This document shows, in pieces, positions 8,573 to 16,485 of a stretch of 64,000 bases of DNA (position 1 is its first letter; each line of letters opens with the position of its first letter). Both the position numbers and the translations under genes were made by a program. Source of the stretch: Salinisphaera sp002433465 (lineage in GTDB: Bacteria > Pseudomonadota > Gammaproteobacteria > Nevskiales > Salinisphaeraceae); the NCBI RefSeq assembly GCF_040361435.1, contig NZ_APNL01000005.1, positions 62,001-126,000 on the forward strand, read 5' to 3'. The notes under the pieces are model-generated. The model saw only the letters and a list, made by a program, of their open reading frames with translations. It had not been told where the DNA came from and searched no databases.

Positions 8573-9505
8573 ATGAATATTCAGCAACTGCGGCTCGTGC
8601 ACGAAACGGTGCGCCAGGAATTCAACCTCACCCAAGCCTCGGCCGCGCTCAACACCTCGCAGTCGGGCGCGAGCAAGCATATTCGCGACCTCGAAGCCGA
8701 GCTGGGCATCGACGTGTTCGAGCGCAAGGGCAAACGCCTGCTCGGGCTCACCAACGAAGGCCAGATGCTCATCGACCTGGTCGAACGCATCGTGCTCGAC
8801 GTGGAAAACCTGCGCCGCAGTGCCCAGCAGCTCACCCACGAGGACGAAGGCCAGCTCACCATCGCCACCACCCATACCCAGGCGCGCTATGTGCTGCCGC
8901 CGGTCATTCGCGAGTTCAAGCAGGCTTTTCCCAAGGTGCATCTGGAGCTGCACCAGTGCTCGCCCGAGGAGATCGTCTCGCTGCTCAAGGCCGGCAAGGT
9001 GGATATCGGTATCGCCACCGAAGGCCTGGCCCAGCAACGCGATCATCTGGCCTGCTTTCGCTTCTACGACTGGCACCACGCCGTGGTCGTGCCCGACGGG
9101 CACCCGCTGGCCGACGGCACACCGCTCACGCTGGAACGCATCGCCGGCTATCCGCTGATCACCTACCACCGCAGCTTCACCGGCCGCGAACGGCTCAACC
9201 GCCTGTTCGCCGATGCCGGCATCGAACCGGACTTCGTGCTCACCGCGCTCGACGCCGACGTCATCAAAACCTATGTCGAGCTCGAACTCGGCGTGGGCCT
9301 GATCGCCTCCATGGCCTACAACGAACAACGCGACCAGGGCCTCACGCTGATCCCGGCCGAACACCTGTTCCCCGTCAACACCAGCTATATCGCCCTGCGC
9401 CGCGGCTATTTCCTGCGCGGCTATGCCTACAAGTTCCTCAACATCTGCCGCGAAGACCTCACGCTGCAGACCGTACGCGGCCTGCTCGACAAGCAGGCCG
9501 CCTGA
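8573..9505 (+). CDS. LysR-family regulator, CysB/Cbl type
   Basis: 310 residues from ATG 8573 (MNIQQLRLVHETVRQEFNLTQASAALNTSQSGASKHIRDLE). The N-terminal winged helix is followed by a linker helix and an effector domain with the CysB-family ITYHRSFTGR and TALDADVIKTYVELELGVGL segments, which in CysB contact sulfate or O-/N-acetylserine. It is transcribed away from the organosulfur operon and probably controls that operon and itself through the repeat at 8502-8545, turning the genes on when sulfate is scarce. CysB and Cbl cannot be told apart here. Confidence 0.9.
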   Translation: MNIQQLRLVHETVRQEFNLTQASAALNTSQSGASKHIRDLEAELGIDVFERKGKRLLGLTNEGQMLIDLVERIVLDVENLRRSAQQLTHEDEGQLTIATTHTQARYVLPPVIREFKQAFPKVHLELHQCSPEEIVSLLKAGKVDIGIATEGLAQQRDHLACFRFYDWHHAVVVPDGHPLADGTPLTLERIAGYPLITYHRSFTGRERLNRLFADAGIEPDFVLTALDADVIKTYVELELGVGLIASMAYNEQRDQGLTLIPAEHLFPVNTSYIALRRGYFLRGYAYKFLNICREDLTLQTVRGLLDKQAA

Positions 9506-9648
9506 GCCGCCGCCTTATTCCACAGAGCGAATAGCAAAGCGATTTTTCAACGTTCTATCGACACCACCCCGCCCCTAACCTTGGCACTCGACACCCCGTC
9601 GCTGGACGCGACAGGCAAGCCCGGCCCCGGCCGGTTGGAGAACGACCC

Positions 9649-10236
9649 ATGTGCGTACTGATTCACAAACCCGCCGGCGTTGCCGTACCCGAGCCGATCA
9701 TCCACTCGGCGGCCCTGCACAATGCGGACGGCTGGGGCGTGATGGGCCATACCGCGAGCGGCGAAACCGTGCTCGAACGCCATGTCGACGTCGATGCCAC
9801 ACGCACCATCGACTTTCTGCGGGCACATACCGATTCCGAGCTGGCGATCCACCTGCGCCGGCGTACCCATGGCGATGTGAACGCCTGCAACGCTCACCCC
9901 TTCGAGATCGAACCCGGCCTATACCTCATGCACAACGGCAGCTTCGCCCTGCCCATCCGCAACCCGGCCTACTCCGATACCTGGCACCTCGTGCACGACA
10001 TCCTGCGCCCGCTCGCACGCCGGCATCGCGGCCTGATCGCCGACCCAGCCTTTCTACAGCTCATCTCCGCCGTCGCCGGACCCGACAACCGACTGATCCT
10101 GTTCGACGCCAAACGGGCGAAGTTCCACGTCGTCAATCGCCAGATCGGCGTAGACCATGCGGGGTTATGGATTGGGAGTTTGAGGTGGTTGGACGCGGGG
10201 TTGTTTGAAGCGGCTGCCGTAGGACGTGCTGCGTGA
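9649..10236 (+). CDS. Class II glutamine amidotransferase-like protein
   Basis: 195 residues. MCVLIHKPAG puts a cysteine at position 2, the nucleophile of Ntn-type (class II) glutamine amidotransferases once Met is removed, and HNADGWGVMG, IHLRRRTHGDVNACNAHPF and LMHNGSFA match the glutaminase pocket of YafJ-like proteins. No synthase domain follows, so it is a stand-alone amidotransferase-like or Ntn-hydrolase protein of unknown substrate. The last 15 or so residues (DAGLFEAAAVGRAA) look unlike the family end and may mark the edge of the accessory island that begins just after. Confidence 0.75.
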   Translation: MCVLIHKPAGVAVPEPIIHSAALHNADGWGVMGHTASGETVLERHVDVDATRTIDFLRAHTDSELAIHLRRRTHGDVNACNAHPFEIEPGLYLMHNGSFALPIRNPAYSDTWHLVHDILRPLARRHRGLIADPAFLQLISAVAGPDNRLILFDAKRAKFHVVNRQIGVDHAGLWIGSLRWLDAGLFEAAAVGRAA

Positions 10237-10279
10237 GGCTTTACGTTTCGCTGGACTTGGCGGAGTTAAATATACTGTC

Positions 10280-10366
10280 ACGGAACCCCAAGAGGCTCAG
10301 TTACCGGCCGAATCGCAGCAGCGCTTAAGGCAGTCAACTGCAGCGAATTTTATACGTAACTAGCGT
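10280..10366 (-). repeat. attC-like recombination site, degenerate (site C)
   Basis: Downstream of the cyclohydrolase stop (10367, minus strand) the DNA has paired inner arms GCTCAGTTACCGG and GTCAACTGCAGC around AGCGCTTAAGG. They closely resemble the arms of the better attC-like site at 17453-17555 (GCTCAGTTTTTGCCG and GGTCAACTGAAG). The outer R-boxes are poor (GTAACTA). It is supported mainly by likeness to the other two sites and its position just after a cassette gene. Confidence 0.4.
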
Positions 10367-10837
10367 TCAAACTCTGATTAGTAAATGCCCCATTTTATGC
10401 GCTTTTGTATGGAGGTAAGATCTAGATTCGTCCGTCGAATCAATTTCTAAGGGCTCTCGCTCGACTTCAATTCCTGCACCCCGCAGCCCCTCGATTTTTC
10501 TTGGATTGTTGGTTAATAGCTTGATGTTGAGGAACCCGAAAAACTTTATCACTTCGGATACTCGTTCGTAACTTCTAGGATCTTGAGGCAAACCTAATTT
10601 CCGGTAAGCATCCGACGTATCCAACCCCTCCTTTTCACCAAGAGCCATGCCGCGCAACTTGTTAAGTAGACCCGCCCCCCTTCCATCGCAGAGCATATAT
10701 ATCAGGTAGCCGCCTCGGTCACCAATTAAGCGCTGGCTCTTAGCTAGTTGAGCATGACAATCACAATCGAGGCTACGAAAAATTTCTGCCGTATAACACG
10801 CGCTTTGGACGCGGATCAGCGGAATATTCACAAACTG
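10367..10837 (-). pseudogene. GTP cyclohydrolase II paralogue, 3' part cut off by a transposon
   Basis: Encodes the C-terminal 156 residues of a RibA-like GTP cyclohydrolase II. The zinc cysteines survive (SACYTAEIFRSLDCDCHAQL), as do the GTP-site block GLLNKLRGMALGEKEGLDT, RKLGLPQDPRSY, LLTNNPRKIEGL and the C-terminal KAHKMGHLL. The intact enzyme opens GTP to diaminoribosylamino-pyrimidinone phosphate, the first step to riboflavin. The first 36 codons lie at 15750-15857, beyond the chromate transposon; joining the parts at one copy of TCTATTTT gives one uninterrupted 192-codon frame. A GTG at 10831 could start a truncated product lacking the N-terminal strand. Codon use and base composition are AT-rich against the flanks. 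This is probably a second, cassette-borne copy rather than the housekeeping ribA. Confidence 0.88.
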
Positions 10838-10845
10838 TCTATTTT
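10838..10845. repeat. Left copy of 8-bp target-site duplication
   Basis: TCTATTTT immediately outside the left inverted repeat; identical to 15750-15757 on the other side of the element. Eight bases is the usual duplication length for ISL3-family insertions. Confidence 0.93.
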
Positions 10846-10869
10846 GGGTATTCGGATTAGCTGGTTGAT
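10846..10869 (+). repeat. Left terminal inverted repeat of the chromate transposon
   Basis: Begins GGGTATTCGGATTA and ends TGGTTGAT; complementary to 15726-15749 at 22 of 24 positions. Confidence 0.93.
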
Positions 10870-10974
10870 TTCGTCACGGAGAGTGAAGCGACAAGATAAA
10901 ATCCTCATCGGAAGATCTGGTTGGTATAGATATATCAGTAGTGATTAATACAAAATAGTAGTATCCTCTACATC

Positions 10975-11904
10975 ATGTCGTGGTTGTTGCTAATACTCTC
11001 TCTCCCCACCGAGAATGCGACGGTGCGCATGCGGGCCTGGCGCTCCATCAAGGCATGGGGTGCGGCGTCACTGCGCGATGGTGTCTATGTGCTGCCCGCC
11101 GGCCCTGATCATGTCGAGAGGTTGGAGGCAGTCGCCGGCGACGTCCGTGAGGCCGGGGGCGTCGCCTACGTGCTACCCACTGACGGCCCGGAAGCCGATG
11201 CATTCCCCGCCCTGTTCGATCGCTCGGACGACTACGAGACATTGCGCTCGGCCATCGCGGAACTACGGGCAACGCTGTTGCCAGAATCGGCGATGGATGT
11301 CATGAAGGAGACGCGCAAGCTGCGTAAACGCTTCACACGACTGTCACAAATTGACTTTTTCGCTGGCGCTGCCCGTGATCGAGTTGACCGGGCGTTACAG
11401 GAACTGGAAACCAACGCTAATCGAGTTTTGTCGCCTGATGAACCATTACCTGCTTCAGGCTCTATCCATCTTCTCGAACGTGCCGATTACCAGAGCAGGC
11501 TCTGGGCAACGCGTCGTCGGCCTTGGGTGGACCGCCTGGCCAGCGCTTGGTTGATTAAGCGATTCATCGATCCCAAAGCGCGCTTTCTGTGGCTGGGTTC
11601 TCCAGACGACTGCCCCCAGGAGGCGCTGGGCTTCGATTTCGACGGGGCGACCTTCACTCACGTGGCTGACAAGGTCACCTTTGAGACATTGCTGGCGAGT
11701 TTTGACCTGCGCCCGGTGGCGCTGCAACGGATTGGGAAACTGGTGCACTACCTCGATGTGGGCGGCCATCAGCCACCCGAGGCCGCGGGGGTTGAGTGCG
11801 TATTGATGGGCCTCCGCGAGTCCCACAGCGATGATGACCAGCTATTGCTGGCTGCCAGCGCGGTATTCGACAGCCTCTACACAACCTACACAAAGGAGAA
11901 TTAA
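10975..11904 (+). CDS. chrB: ChrB, chromate-responsive regulator of chromate resistance
   Basis: 309 residues. The N-terminal domain (MRAWRSIKAWGAASLRDGVYVLP) is the winged-helix ChrB_N type, and the C-terminal domain carries RRPWVDRLASAWLIKRFIDPKARFLW and GKLVHYLDVGG, diagnostic of ChrB. In characterised operons ChrB senses chromate and controls chrA. ATG 10975 lies 106 bases inside the left repeat, after an AT-rich stretch that should hold the operon promoter; a short GTAG-N6-CTAC symmetry about 10 bases upstream of the start is a possible but weak operator. chrA begins two bases after the stop. Confidence 0.92.
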   Translation: MSWLLLILSLPTENATVRMRAWRSIKAWGAASLRDGVYVLPAGPDHVERLEAVAGDVREAGGVAYVLPTDGPEADAFPALFDRSDDYETLRSAIAELRATLLPESAMDVMKETRKLRKRFTRLSQIDFFAGAARDRVDRALQELETNANRVLSPDEPLPASGSIHLLERADYQSRLWATRRRPWVDRLASAWLIKRFIDPKARFLWLGSPDDCPQEALGFDFDGATFTHVADKVTFETLLASFDLRPVALQRIGKLVHYLDVGGHQPPEAAGVECVLMGLRESHSDDDQLLLAASAVFDSLYTTYTKEN

Positions 11905-11906
11905 CC

Positions 11907-13361
11907 ATGCCGGAGTCCCCCCGTTCGACCCCTTCACCCGACAGGCCCCGTCAAGACACTGCCGTGTCCTCGGATGGCAACCTTAACGAATTCGGCCACC
12001 AGATTTCGTTCGGGGAAGCCGTGCGTGTGTGGCTGCGGATCGCAATCCTTAGTTTCGGTGGTCCGGCTGGCCAGATCGCCGTCATGCACCGTATTCTGGT
12101 GGATGAAAAGCGCTGGGTCAGTGAGAGTCGATTCCTGCACGCCCTGAACTACTGCATGGTGCTGCCGGGGCCGGAAGCCCAGCAGTTGGCTACTTACATC
12201 GGCTGGCTGCTGCATGGCGTCAAGGGTGGGCTCGTGGCCGGCGGGCTGTTTGTATTACCCGGTTTTTTGAGCATCCTGGTGTTGAGCGTGCTTTATGCGG
12301 GATTTCAGGACGCGACCTTGGTGCAGGCGCTTTTCTTCGGCATTAAAGCGGCGGTGTTGGCGATCGTGATTCAGGCCGTCATCCGGATCGGTAAGCGAGC
12401 GCTCAAGAATGCCTATATGTACACACTGGCGACCACGGCTTTTATTGCGATCTTCTTTTTTGCCGTGCCATTTCCGATAGTGATACTGACGGCTGCTTTC
12501 ATTGGTTTGTTGGGAAGGTATGTAGATCCAGAACGTTTTACGATTATCAAGGGGCACGATGCCCCGGAAGAGGCTGACCATGCGATCGACACCATGATCG
12601 ATAGCGGCGAAGCAAACCACACAAAGGCAACACGTAACCGGGCATTTAAAGTGCTCGCGGTCTGGCTGCCGTTGTGGTTCGCACCGCTTATTGTTTTGCT
12701 TATGACGCTGGGGTATGACGATGTCTTCACCCAGATAGGGCTCTTCTTCAGCAAGCTGGCCGTCGTCACCTTTGGTGGCGCCTATTCGGTATTGGCTTAT
12801 ATGGCACAGGAGGCCGTGCAGAATTACGGCTGGCTTGCACCAGGGGAAATGCTGGATGGCCTGGGCATGGCAGAAACCACGCCCGGCCCCCTTATTCAAG
12901 TAGTGCAATTTGTAGGTTTTATGGGCGCCTTCCGGGATGCCGGACTGCTCGATCCCTTTACAGCGGGTATTCTCGCATCGCTTCTGGCGACCTGGGTCAC
13001 CTTTATTCCCTGTTTTCTGTGGATATTTCTGGGCGCGCCCTATGTGGAAACGCTTCGCGGAAATCAGGCAGTAAGCGCGGCACTGTCGGCGGTGACCGCT
13101 GCCGTAGTAGGCGTCATGCTGAATCTGGCCATCTGGTTCGCTGTACATGTAGCCTTCGGTGAGGTGAATACGGTTCGGTCCTTTGGTATACAGTGGCTGT
13201 TACCGACATGGCACAGTATTCAGATCGCCAGCGTTGTGCTGGCTCTGGGCGCCTTTATTGCCATGCTGCGTTTCAAGGTGGGCATGTTGCCGGTGATTTT
13301 CGTCAGTGCGCTGCTGGGTATCATTTATTACCTGTTATTCGGAGGCGCTCCAGCATCGTAA
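11907..13361 (+). CDS. chrA: ChrA, long-chain chromate efflux transporter
   Basis: 484 residues in the inner membrane; two homologous CHR halves (about residues 30-215 and 250-475) of five or six hydrophobic segments each. The signatures are duplicated: FGGPAGQIAVMHRILVDEKRWVSE in the first half and FGGAYSVLAYMAQEAV in the second, with LPGPEAQQLATYIG and TTPGPLIQVVQFVGFMGAF. It exports chromate driven by membrane potential. AAAGGAG lies just before the ATG, and the two-base gap after chrB indicates translational coupling. Confidence 0.95.
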   Translation: MPESPRSTPSPDRPRQDTAVSSDGNLNEFGHQISFGEAVRVWLRIAILSFGGPAGQIAVMHRILVDEKRWVSESRFLHALNYCMVLPGPEAQQLATYIGWLLHGVKGGLVAGGLFVLPGFLSILVLSVLYAGFQDATLVQALFFGIKAAVLAIVIQAVIRIGKRALKNAYMYTLATTAFIAIFFFAVPFPIVILTAAFIGLLGRYVDPERFTIIKGHDAPEEADHAIDTMIDSGEANHTKATRNRAFKVLAVWLPLWFAPLIVLLMTLGYDDVFTQIGLFFSKLAVVTFGGAYSVLAYMAQEAVQNYGWLAPGEMLDGLGMAETTPGPLIQVVQFVGFMGAFRDAGLLDPFTAGILASLLATWVTFIPCFLWIFLGAPYVETLRGNQAVSAALSAVTAAVVGVMLNLAIWFAVHVAFGEVNTVRSFGIQWLLPTWHSIQIASVVLALGAFIAMLRFKVGMLPVIFVSALLGIIYYLLFGGAPAS

Positions 13362-13452
13362 AGAGCTAACCGATGCGATTAGTATCCGGTTTGCCAGTTT
13401 GAACCTCAAACAATTTGAAACCCAATCGAAAATTAAATAATGGAGGATAACT

Positions 13453-14376
13453 ATGAAAAATCATCCGCTTAAAATATTTATTATCACCGCTCTGCTGATG
13501 CAGGCGCCAGTCGCTTTCGCAGATGCGCCAAGCGATATTAATCCAGAAATCATCAGTAAGGCTACGGACACACAGGCGACGGTCAAACCGGACGGCGTAG
13601 TACGCATCGGCTGGCAACGCGATGCCGTGCCGGTCGTGGTAGACGGGATAAAGCTTCCGACACCAGCAGGCTTGGGCAGTTGGGCTGCGTTCAAGGCAGT
13701 TCCGGATGGCGGTGTGATGCTGATGGGAGACACGGTGGTATTTGAGGATGAAATCACTCCGGCGATGGATGCGGCTTTCGCCCATGGCCTCGAAATCACC
13801 GCGCTGCATAACCACTTCGTGTTTGACCGTCCTCCGGTTTATTTTATGCATATCGGTGGCCACGGACAGAGCGCTGAAAAGCTTGCCGAAGGCGTCAAGG
13901 CCATGTGGGATGCCATAAAGAAGGTTCGCGAGAAACACGTCACACCGGTAGAGCGCTTTCCTGGCAGTGTGCCCGAAATCACCGGGGAGTATGACACAGC
14001 GTCGCTGGAAACCATTTTGGGTGCCGAAGGCAGTCTCAATGGTCAGGTATTAAAATTTACTTTTGGGCGCAGTGCTTCCATGCATGGCACTGAGTTTGGC
14101 GCATCAATGGGACTGTCGACCTGGGCAGCATTCTCTGGCAATAAGGATCATGCGGTCGTCGATGGGGATTTCGCCATGACTGCTGGTGAGGTTCAACCTG
14201 TTATGCACGCTCTGCGCGACGCCGGTATCCATATTGTTGCCTTGCATAATCACATGATTGGCGAGACGCCGCCCTATTATTTCTTGCACTACTGGGGTAA
14301 CGGCGATCCTGAGGTATTGGCACAGGGGCTTCATGCTGCATTAGAAGCCCAAGAAAACGCCGGCACAAGCCATTAA
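13453..14376 (+). CDS. DUF1259 (LppY/LpqO family) secreted protein, ChrL-like
   Basis: 307 residues with a Sec signal peptide (MKNHPLKIFIITALLMQAPVAFA-D). Two DUF1259 repeats follow: GSWAAFKAVPDGGVMLMGDTVVFEDE...ITALHNHFVFDRPPVYFMH in the first, and STWAAFSGNKDHAVVDGDFAMTAGEVQPV...IVALHNHMIGETPPYYFLHYWG in the second. A similar LppY/LpqO-family gene (chrL) sits in the Arthrobacter FB24 chromate cluster, so a periplasmic role in chromate resistance is likely, but the biochemical activity is unknown; paired His-Asn-His motifs suggest a metal or small-ligand site. It has a good GGAGG ribosome site and lies 91 bases after chrA. Confidence 0.85.
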   Translation: MKNHPLKIFIITALLMQAPVAFADAPSDINPEIISKATDTQATVKPDGVVRIGWQRDAVPVVVDGIKLPTPAGLGSWAAFKAVPDGGVMLMGDTVVFEDEITPAMDAAFAHGLEITALHNHFVFDRPPVYFMHIGGHGQSAEKLAEGVKAMWDAIKKVREKHVTPVERFPGSVPEITGEYDTASLETILGAEGSLNGQVLKFTFGRSASMHGTEFGASMGLSTWAAFSGNKDHAVVDGDFAMTAGEVQPVMHALRDAGIHIVALHNHMIGETPPYYFLHYWGNGDPEVLAQGLHAALEAQENAGTSH

Positions 14377-14399
14377 AGGAACATAACGTCGACTTGCGA

Positions 14400-15701
14400 A
14401 TGCTGAAGCTACCCGACAATATTCTTCATCTTCCCGAATATCGCGTAATAAATATCAAGGAGATGGACGGCTGGCTCCACTTCCAAGTTGATGCGCTCGA
14501 TCCCGCTGCCTGCGAGGAATGCGGCGTGCAGGGTGAGTTTGTACGGTTCGGCAAACGTGATGTTCCCTATCGCGATCTCCCCATCCACGGCAAGCGGGTC
14601 ACCCTCTGGGTGATCCGTCGCCGATACACCTGCCGGGCCTGTAACACCACTTTCAGGCCCCGGTTACCGGAGATGGTGGATGGCTTCCGCATGACGTTGC
14701 GGCTACATGAGTACGTGGAGAAGGAATCTTTCAACCACCCCTGCACCTACGTGGCTGAGCAGACTGGCTTGGACGAGAAGACGGTGCGAGACATCTTCAA
14801 TACTCGCGCCGAGTTCCTGAGCCGCTGGCACCGCTTCGAGACGCCCCGCATTCTGGGTATTGACGAGCTTTACCTGAACCGGCACTACCGCTGCATCCTG
14901 ACCAACATTGAGGAAAAGACTTTGCTCGAACTACTGCCCACCCGGCGTCAGGATGTAGTGGCCAACTATCTGATGAAGATGAAAGACCGTCAGAAGGTCG
15001 AGATCGTCAGTATGGACATGTGGAATCCCTACCGGGCAGCGGTCAAGGCAGTGTTGCCGCATGCCCGTATCGTGGTAGATAAGTTCCATGTGGTGCGCAT
15101 GGCTAACGATGCCCTGGAGAAGGTGCGCAAGGGCCTCCGGAAGGAACTGAAGTCCTCCCAAATTCGAACCCTCAAGGGTGATCGAAAGATACTCCTAAAG
15201 CGGGCTCACGACATTTCGGACCGTGAACGGCTCATCATGGAGACCTGGACCGGGGCCTTTCCTCAACTTCTAGCTGCCTACGAACACAAGGAGCGGTTTT
15301 ACCATATCTGGAGCTGCACCAACCGAAGTGATGCCGAGAAAGCGCTGACTGCTTGGATTGACGACATCCCGCAAGGGCAACAGGCAGTCTGGAAGTGCCT
15401 CGTCAGCGCCGTCAGTAACTGGCGTGAGGAGATGATGGCCTACTTTGAGAATGACATCCCGATCACTAACGCCTTCACAGAATCGATCAACCGACTAGCT
15501 AAAGACAAGAACCGCGATGGGCGCGGCTATTCGTTCGAGGTCATGCGAGCCCGGATGCTTTATACCACCAAGCACAAGAAGAAGTCACCGCAGACGAAAG
15601 AATCCCCGTTCCTGGACGGAGCAATCAAGACTTACAGCATGGGACTCTTTGAGTCTGAGTATAACTTCGGTGTCGATTTATCAACCTTCTGGGAGGACTA
15701 A
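14400..15701 (+). CDS. tnpA: ISL3-family transposase
   Basis: 433 residues from ATG 14400 (a TTG two codons upstream is an alternative). Zinc-ribbon cysteines near the N-terminus (CEECG and CRAC), a helix-turn-helix (YVAEQTGLDEKTVRDIF), then the DDE catalytic core: ILGIDELYLNRHYRCILTN, VSMDMWNPYRAAVKAVLPHARIVVDKFHVVR, and the late glutamate in NAFTESINRLAKDKNRDGRGYSF. Length and motifs are those of intact ISL3 enzymes. It begins 23 bases after the DUF1259 stop, leaving no room for a separate IS end, so the passenger genes lie inside the same terminal repeats. Confidence 0.95.
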   Translation: MLKLPDNILHLPEYRVINIKEMDGWLHFQVDALDPAACEECGVQGEFVRFGKRDVPYRDLPIHGKRVTLWVIRRRYTCRACNTTFRPRLPEMVDGFRMTLRLHEYVEKESFNHPCTYVAEQTGLDEKTVRDIFNTRAEFLSRWHRFETPRILGIDELYLNRHYRCILTNIEEKTLLELLPTRRQDVVANYLMKMKDRQKVEIVSMDMWNPYRAAVKAVLPHARIVVDKFHVVRMANDALEKVRKGLRKELKSSQIRTLKGDRKILLKRAHDISDRERLIMETWTGAFPQLLAAYEHKERFYHIWSCTNRSDAEKALTAWIDDIPQGQQAVWKCLVSAVSNWREEMMAYFENDIPITNAFTESINRLAKDKNRDGRGYSFEVMRARMLYTTKHKKKSPQTKESPFLDGAIKTYSMGLFESEYNFGVDLSTFWED

Positions 15702-15725
15702 GATGGGATTGGATCGGAAGGTCAC

Positions 15726-15749
15726 ATCAACCACTTAATCCGAATACCC
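15726..15749 (-). repeat. Right terminal inverted repeat of the chromate transposon
   Basis: Reads GGGTATTCGGATTA...TGGTTGAT on the minus strand, matching the left end at 22 of 24 positions; begins 25 bases after the transposase stop. Confidence 0.93.
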
Positions 15750-15757
15750 TCTATTTT
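15750..15757. repeat. Right copy of 8-bp target-site duplication
   Basis: TCTATTTT, identical to 10838-10845. Confidence 0.93.
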
Positions 15758-15857
15758 CAAGAACAAGGATATTATCTTCTTCGTGGCGACCCCAAGAAAA
15801 ACAGTGAAAATCGAACTCACCAAATTTCGTTCTAAGTATCGTTGACGAATGTTCCAT
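15750..15857 (-). pseudogene. GTP cyclohydrolase II paralogue, 5' part cut off by the transposon
   Basis: The ATG at 15857 opens 36 codons (MEHSSTILRTKFGEF, then FSWGRHEEDNILVLENR) that match the N-terminal strand of RibA-like enzymes, then runs into the transposon. The frame continues exactly at 10837 on the far side (QFVNIPLIRVQSACYTA). Its start lies 12 bases after the stop of the DUF4231 gene, with no recombination site between them, so the two were one transcription unit and probably one cassette. Confidence 0.88.
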
Positions 15858-15869
15858 CTTGTATTTTAC

Positions 15870-16367
15870 TCAAGTGATATTTTCCGGACTTGGAACTATC
15901 GGAAGCCAGGCGTAGTGAGCATCTAACGCGATCTTGCTAACTCTCTCAACTAGAAGCTTATCTGGATCACATTTTTCAGCGTAATCGCCGACACCGAAAC
16001 GGTACTTTTGAAGATTATCTTCAAGCTCCCGTTGCGATGTCCGATAAAGCGACCAAAGTTGTTGGGGCTTGCGTAACTGCAACCAGCCAGTAGAAAACGC
16101 GACACAAACTGAGAGCAAACTCGGAATAACTTTACCTAGCCAGAAGTCAAAGGCTGGCAAACCGATAGCTTCAGCTATCCCGGGGCCTAAGTTCACGAAG
16201 ATGGGAACGAGCAATGAGCCACCCATCGCTGCCCAAAAGCAGAGCATTGACTCATTTTTATTATGAGTTGCTTTTTCCTTAAAGCCACCAATTACAGCAA
16301 CGCAAAAGTCTTCTGGAGACTGCTGCTTTGCTTCGACTTGGGTGGCCAGCTTTTTCCTCCTCCACAT
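15870..16367 (-). CDS. DUF4231/SLATT-like membrane protein
   Basis: 165 residues with two hydrophobic segments (about 44-64 and 78-96), followed by LQLRKPQQLWSLYRTSQRELEDNLQKYRFGVGDYAE. The W-x3-YR-x-T-x3-LE pattern after a two-helix hairpin is typical of DUF4231 and the related SLATT membrane effectors, which are often found in nucleotide-signal or conflict systems. It is directly followed by the (now interrupted) GTP cyclohydrolase II gene and preceded by an attC-like site. Low GC supports recent acquisition. A membrane-damaging effector role is an inference from family and context only. Confidence 0.65.
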   Translation of the reverse strand: MWRRKKLATQVEAKQQSPEDFCVAVIGGFKEKATHNKNESMLCFWAAMGGSLLVPIFVNLGPGIAEAIGLPAFDFWLGKVIPSLLSVCVAFSTGWLQLRKPQQLWSLYRTSQRELEDNLQKYRFGVGDYAEKCDPDKLLVERVSKIALDAHYAWLPIVPSPENIT

Positions 16368-16415
16368 CTAGGCACCCTCCCGTAGTTTCCCACGGCGTAT
16401 CACGCTCGTCGTGAA

Positions 16416-16476
16416 GGACGCATCTGGAGTTAAGCGCGTCGCGGAAAATGCGTCCCGCTCAACGGGGCTGTTAGGC
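16416..16476 (-). repeat. attC-like recombination site (site B)
   Basis: Begins nine bases after the stop of the HsdR_N-like gene with a perfect R-box GCCTAAC (16476-16470, minus strand). The inner arms GTTGAGCG and CGCTTAAC pair at seven of eight positions, and GGACGCAT/ATGCGTCC is a perfect 8-bp inverted repeat. The distal R-box is degenerate. The position right behind a stop codon is that of an integron cassette attC. Confidence 0.55.
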
Positions 16477-16485
16477 GAACCCAAT

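Larger units (their letters stand above)
10846..15749 (+). mobile_element. Chromate-resistance transposon mobilised by an ISL3-family transposase
   Basis: A 4904-base element. Its ends are 24-bp inverted repeats matching at 22 positions: both begin GGGTATTCGGATTA, differ at two bases, and continue TGGTTGAT (10846-10869 and, on the opposite strand, 15726-15749). It is flanked by perfect TCTATTTT duplications and interrupts a GTP cyclohydrolase II gene. Inside, all on the plus strand, are chrB, chrA, a DUF1259 (ChrL-like) gene and one transposase gene. There is only one transposase and no second IS copy, so it is not a classical composite transposon. It resembles the ISL3 elements that carry metal-transport passenger genes (ISPpu12 is the known example). 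The perfect duplication and ends imply recent insertion. Confidence 0.92.

Noticed and set aside
10828..10908. A 26-codon frame (starting MRILSCRFTLRDE) upstream of the cyclohydrolase fragment, at first taken as its frameshifted N-terminus
   Set aside because: It lies across the left end of the transposon; the true N-terminus was found at 15750-15857 on the other side.
14394..15701. A plain ISL3 insertion sequence downstream of an unrelated chr operon
   Set aside because: No terminal repeat lies in the 23 bases between the DUF1259 gene and the transposase; the only matching repeats are at 10846 and 15749.
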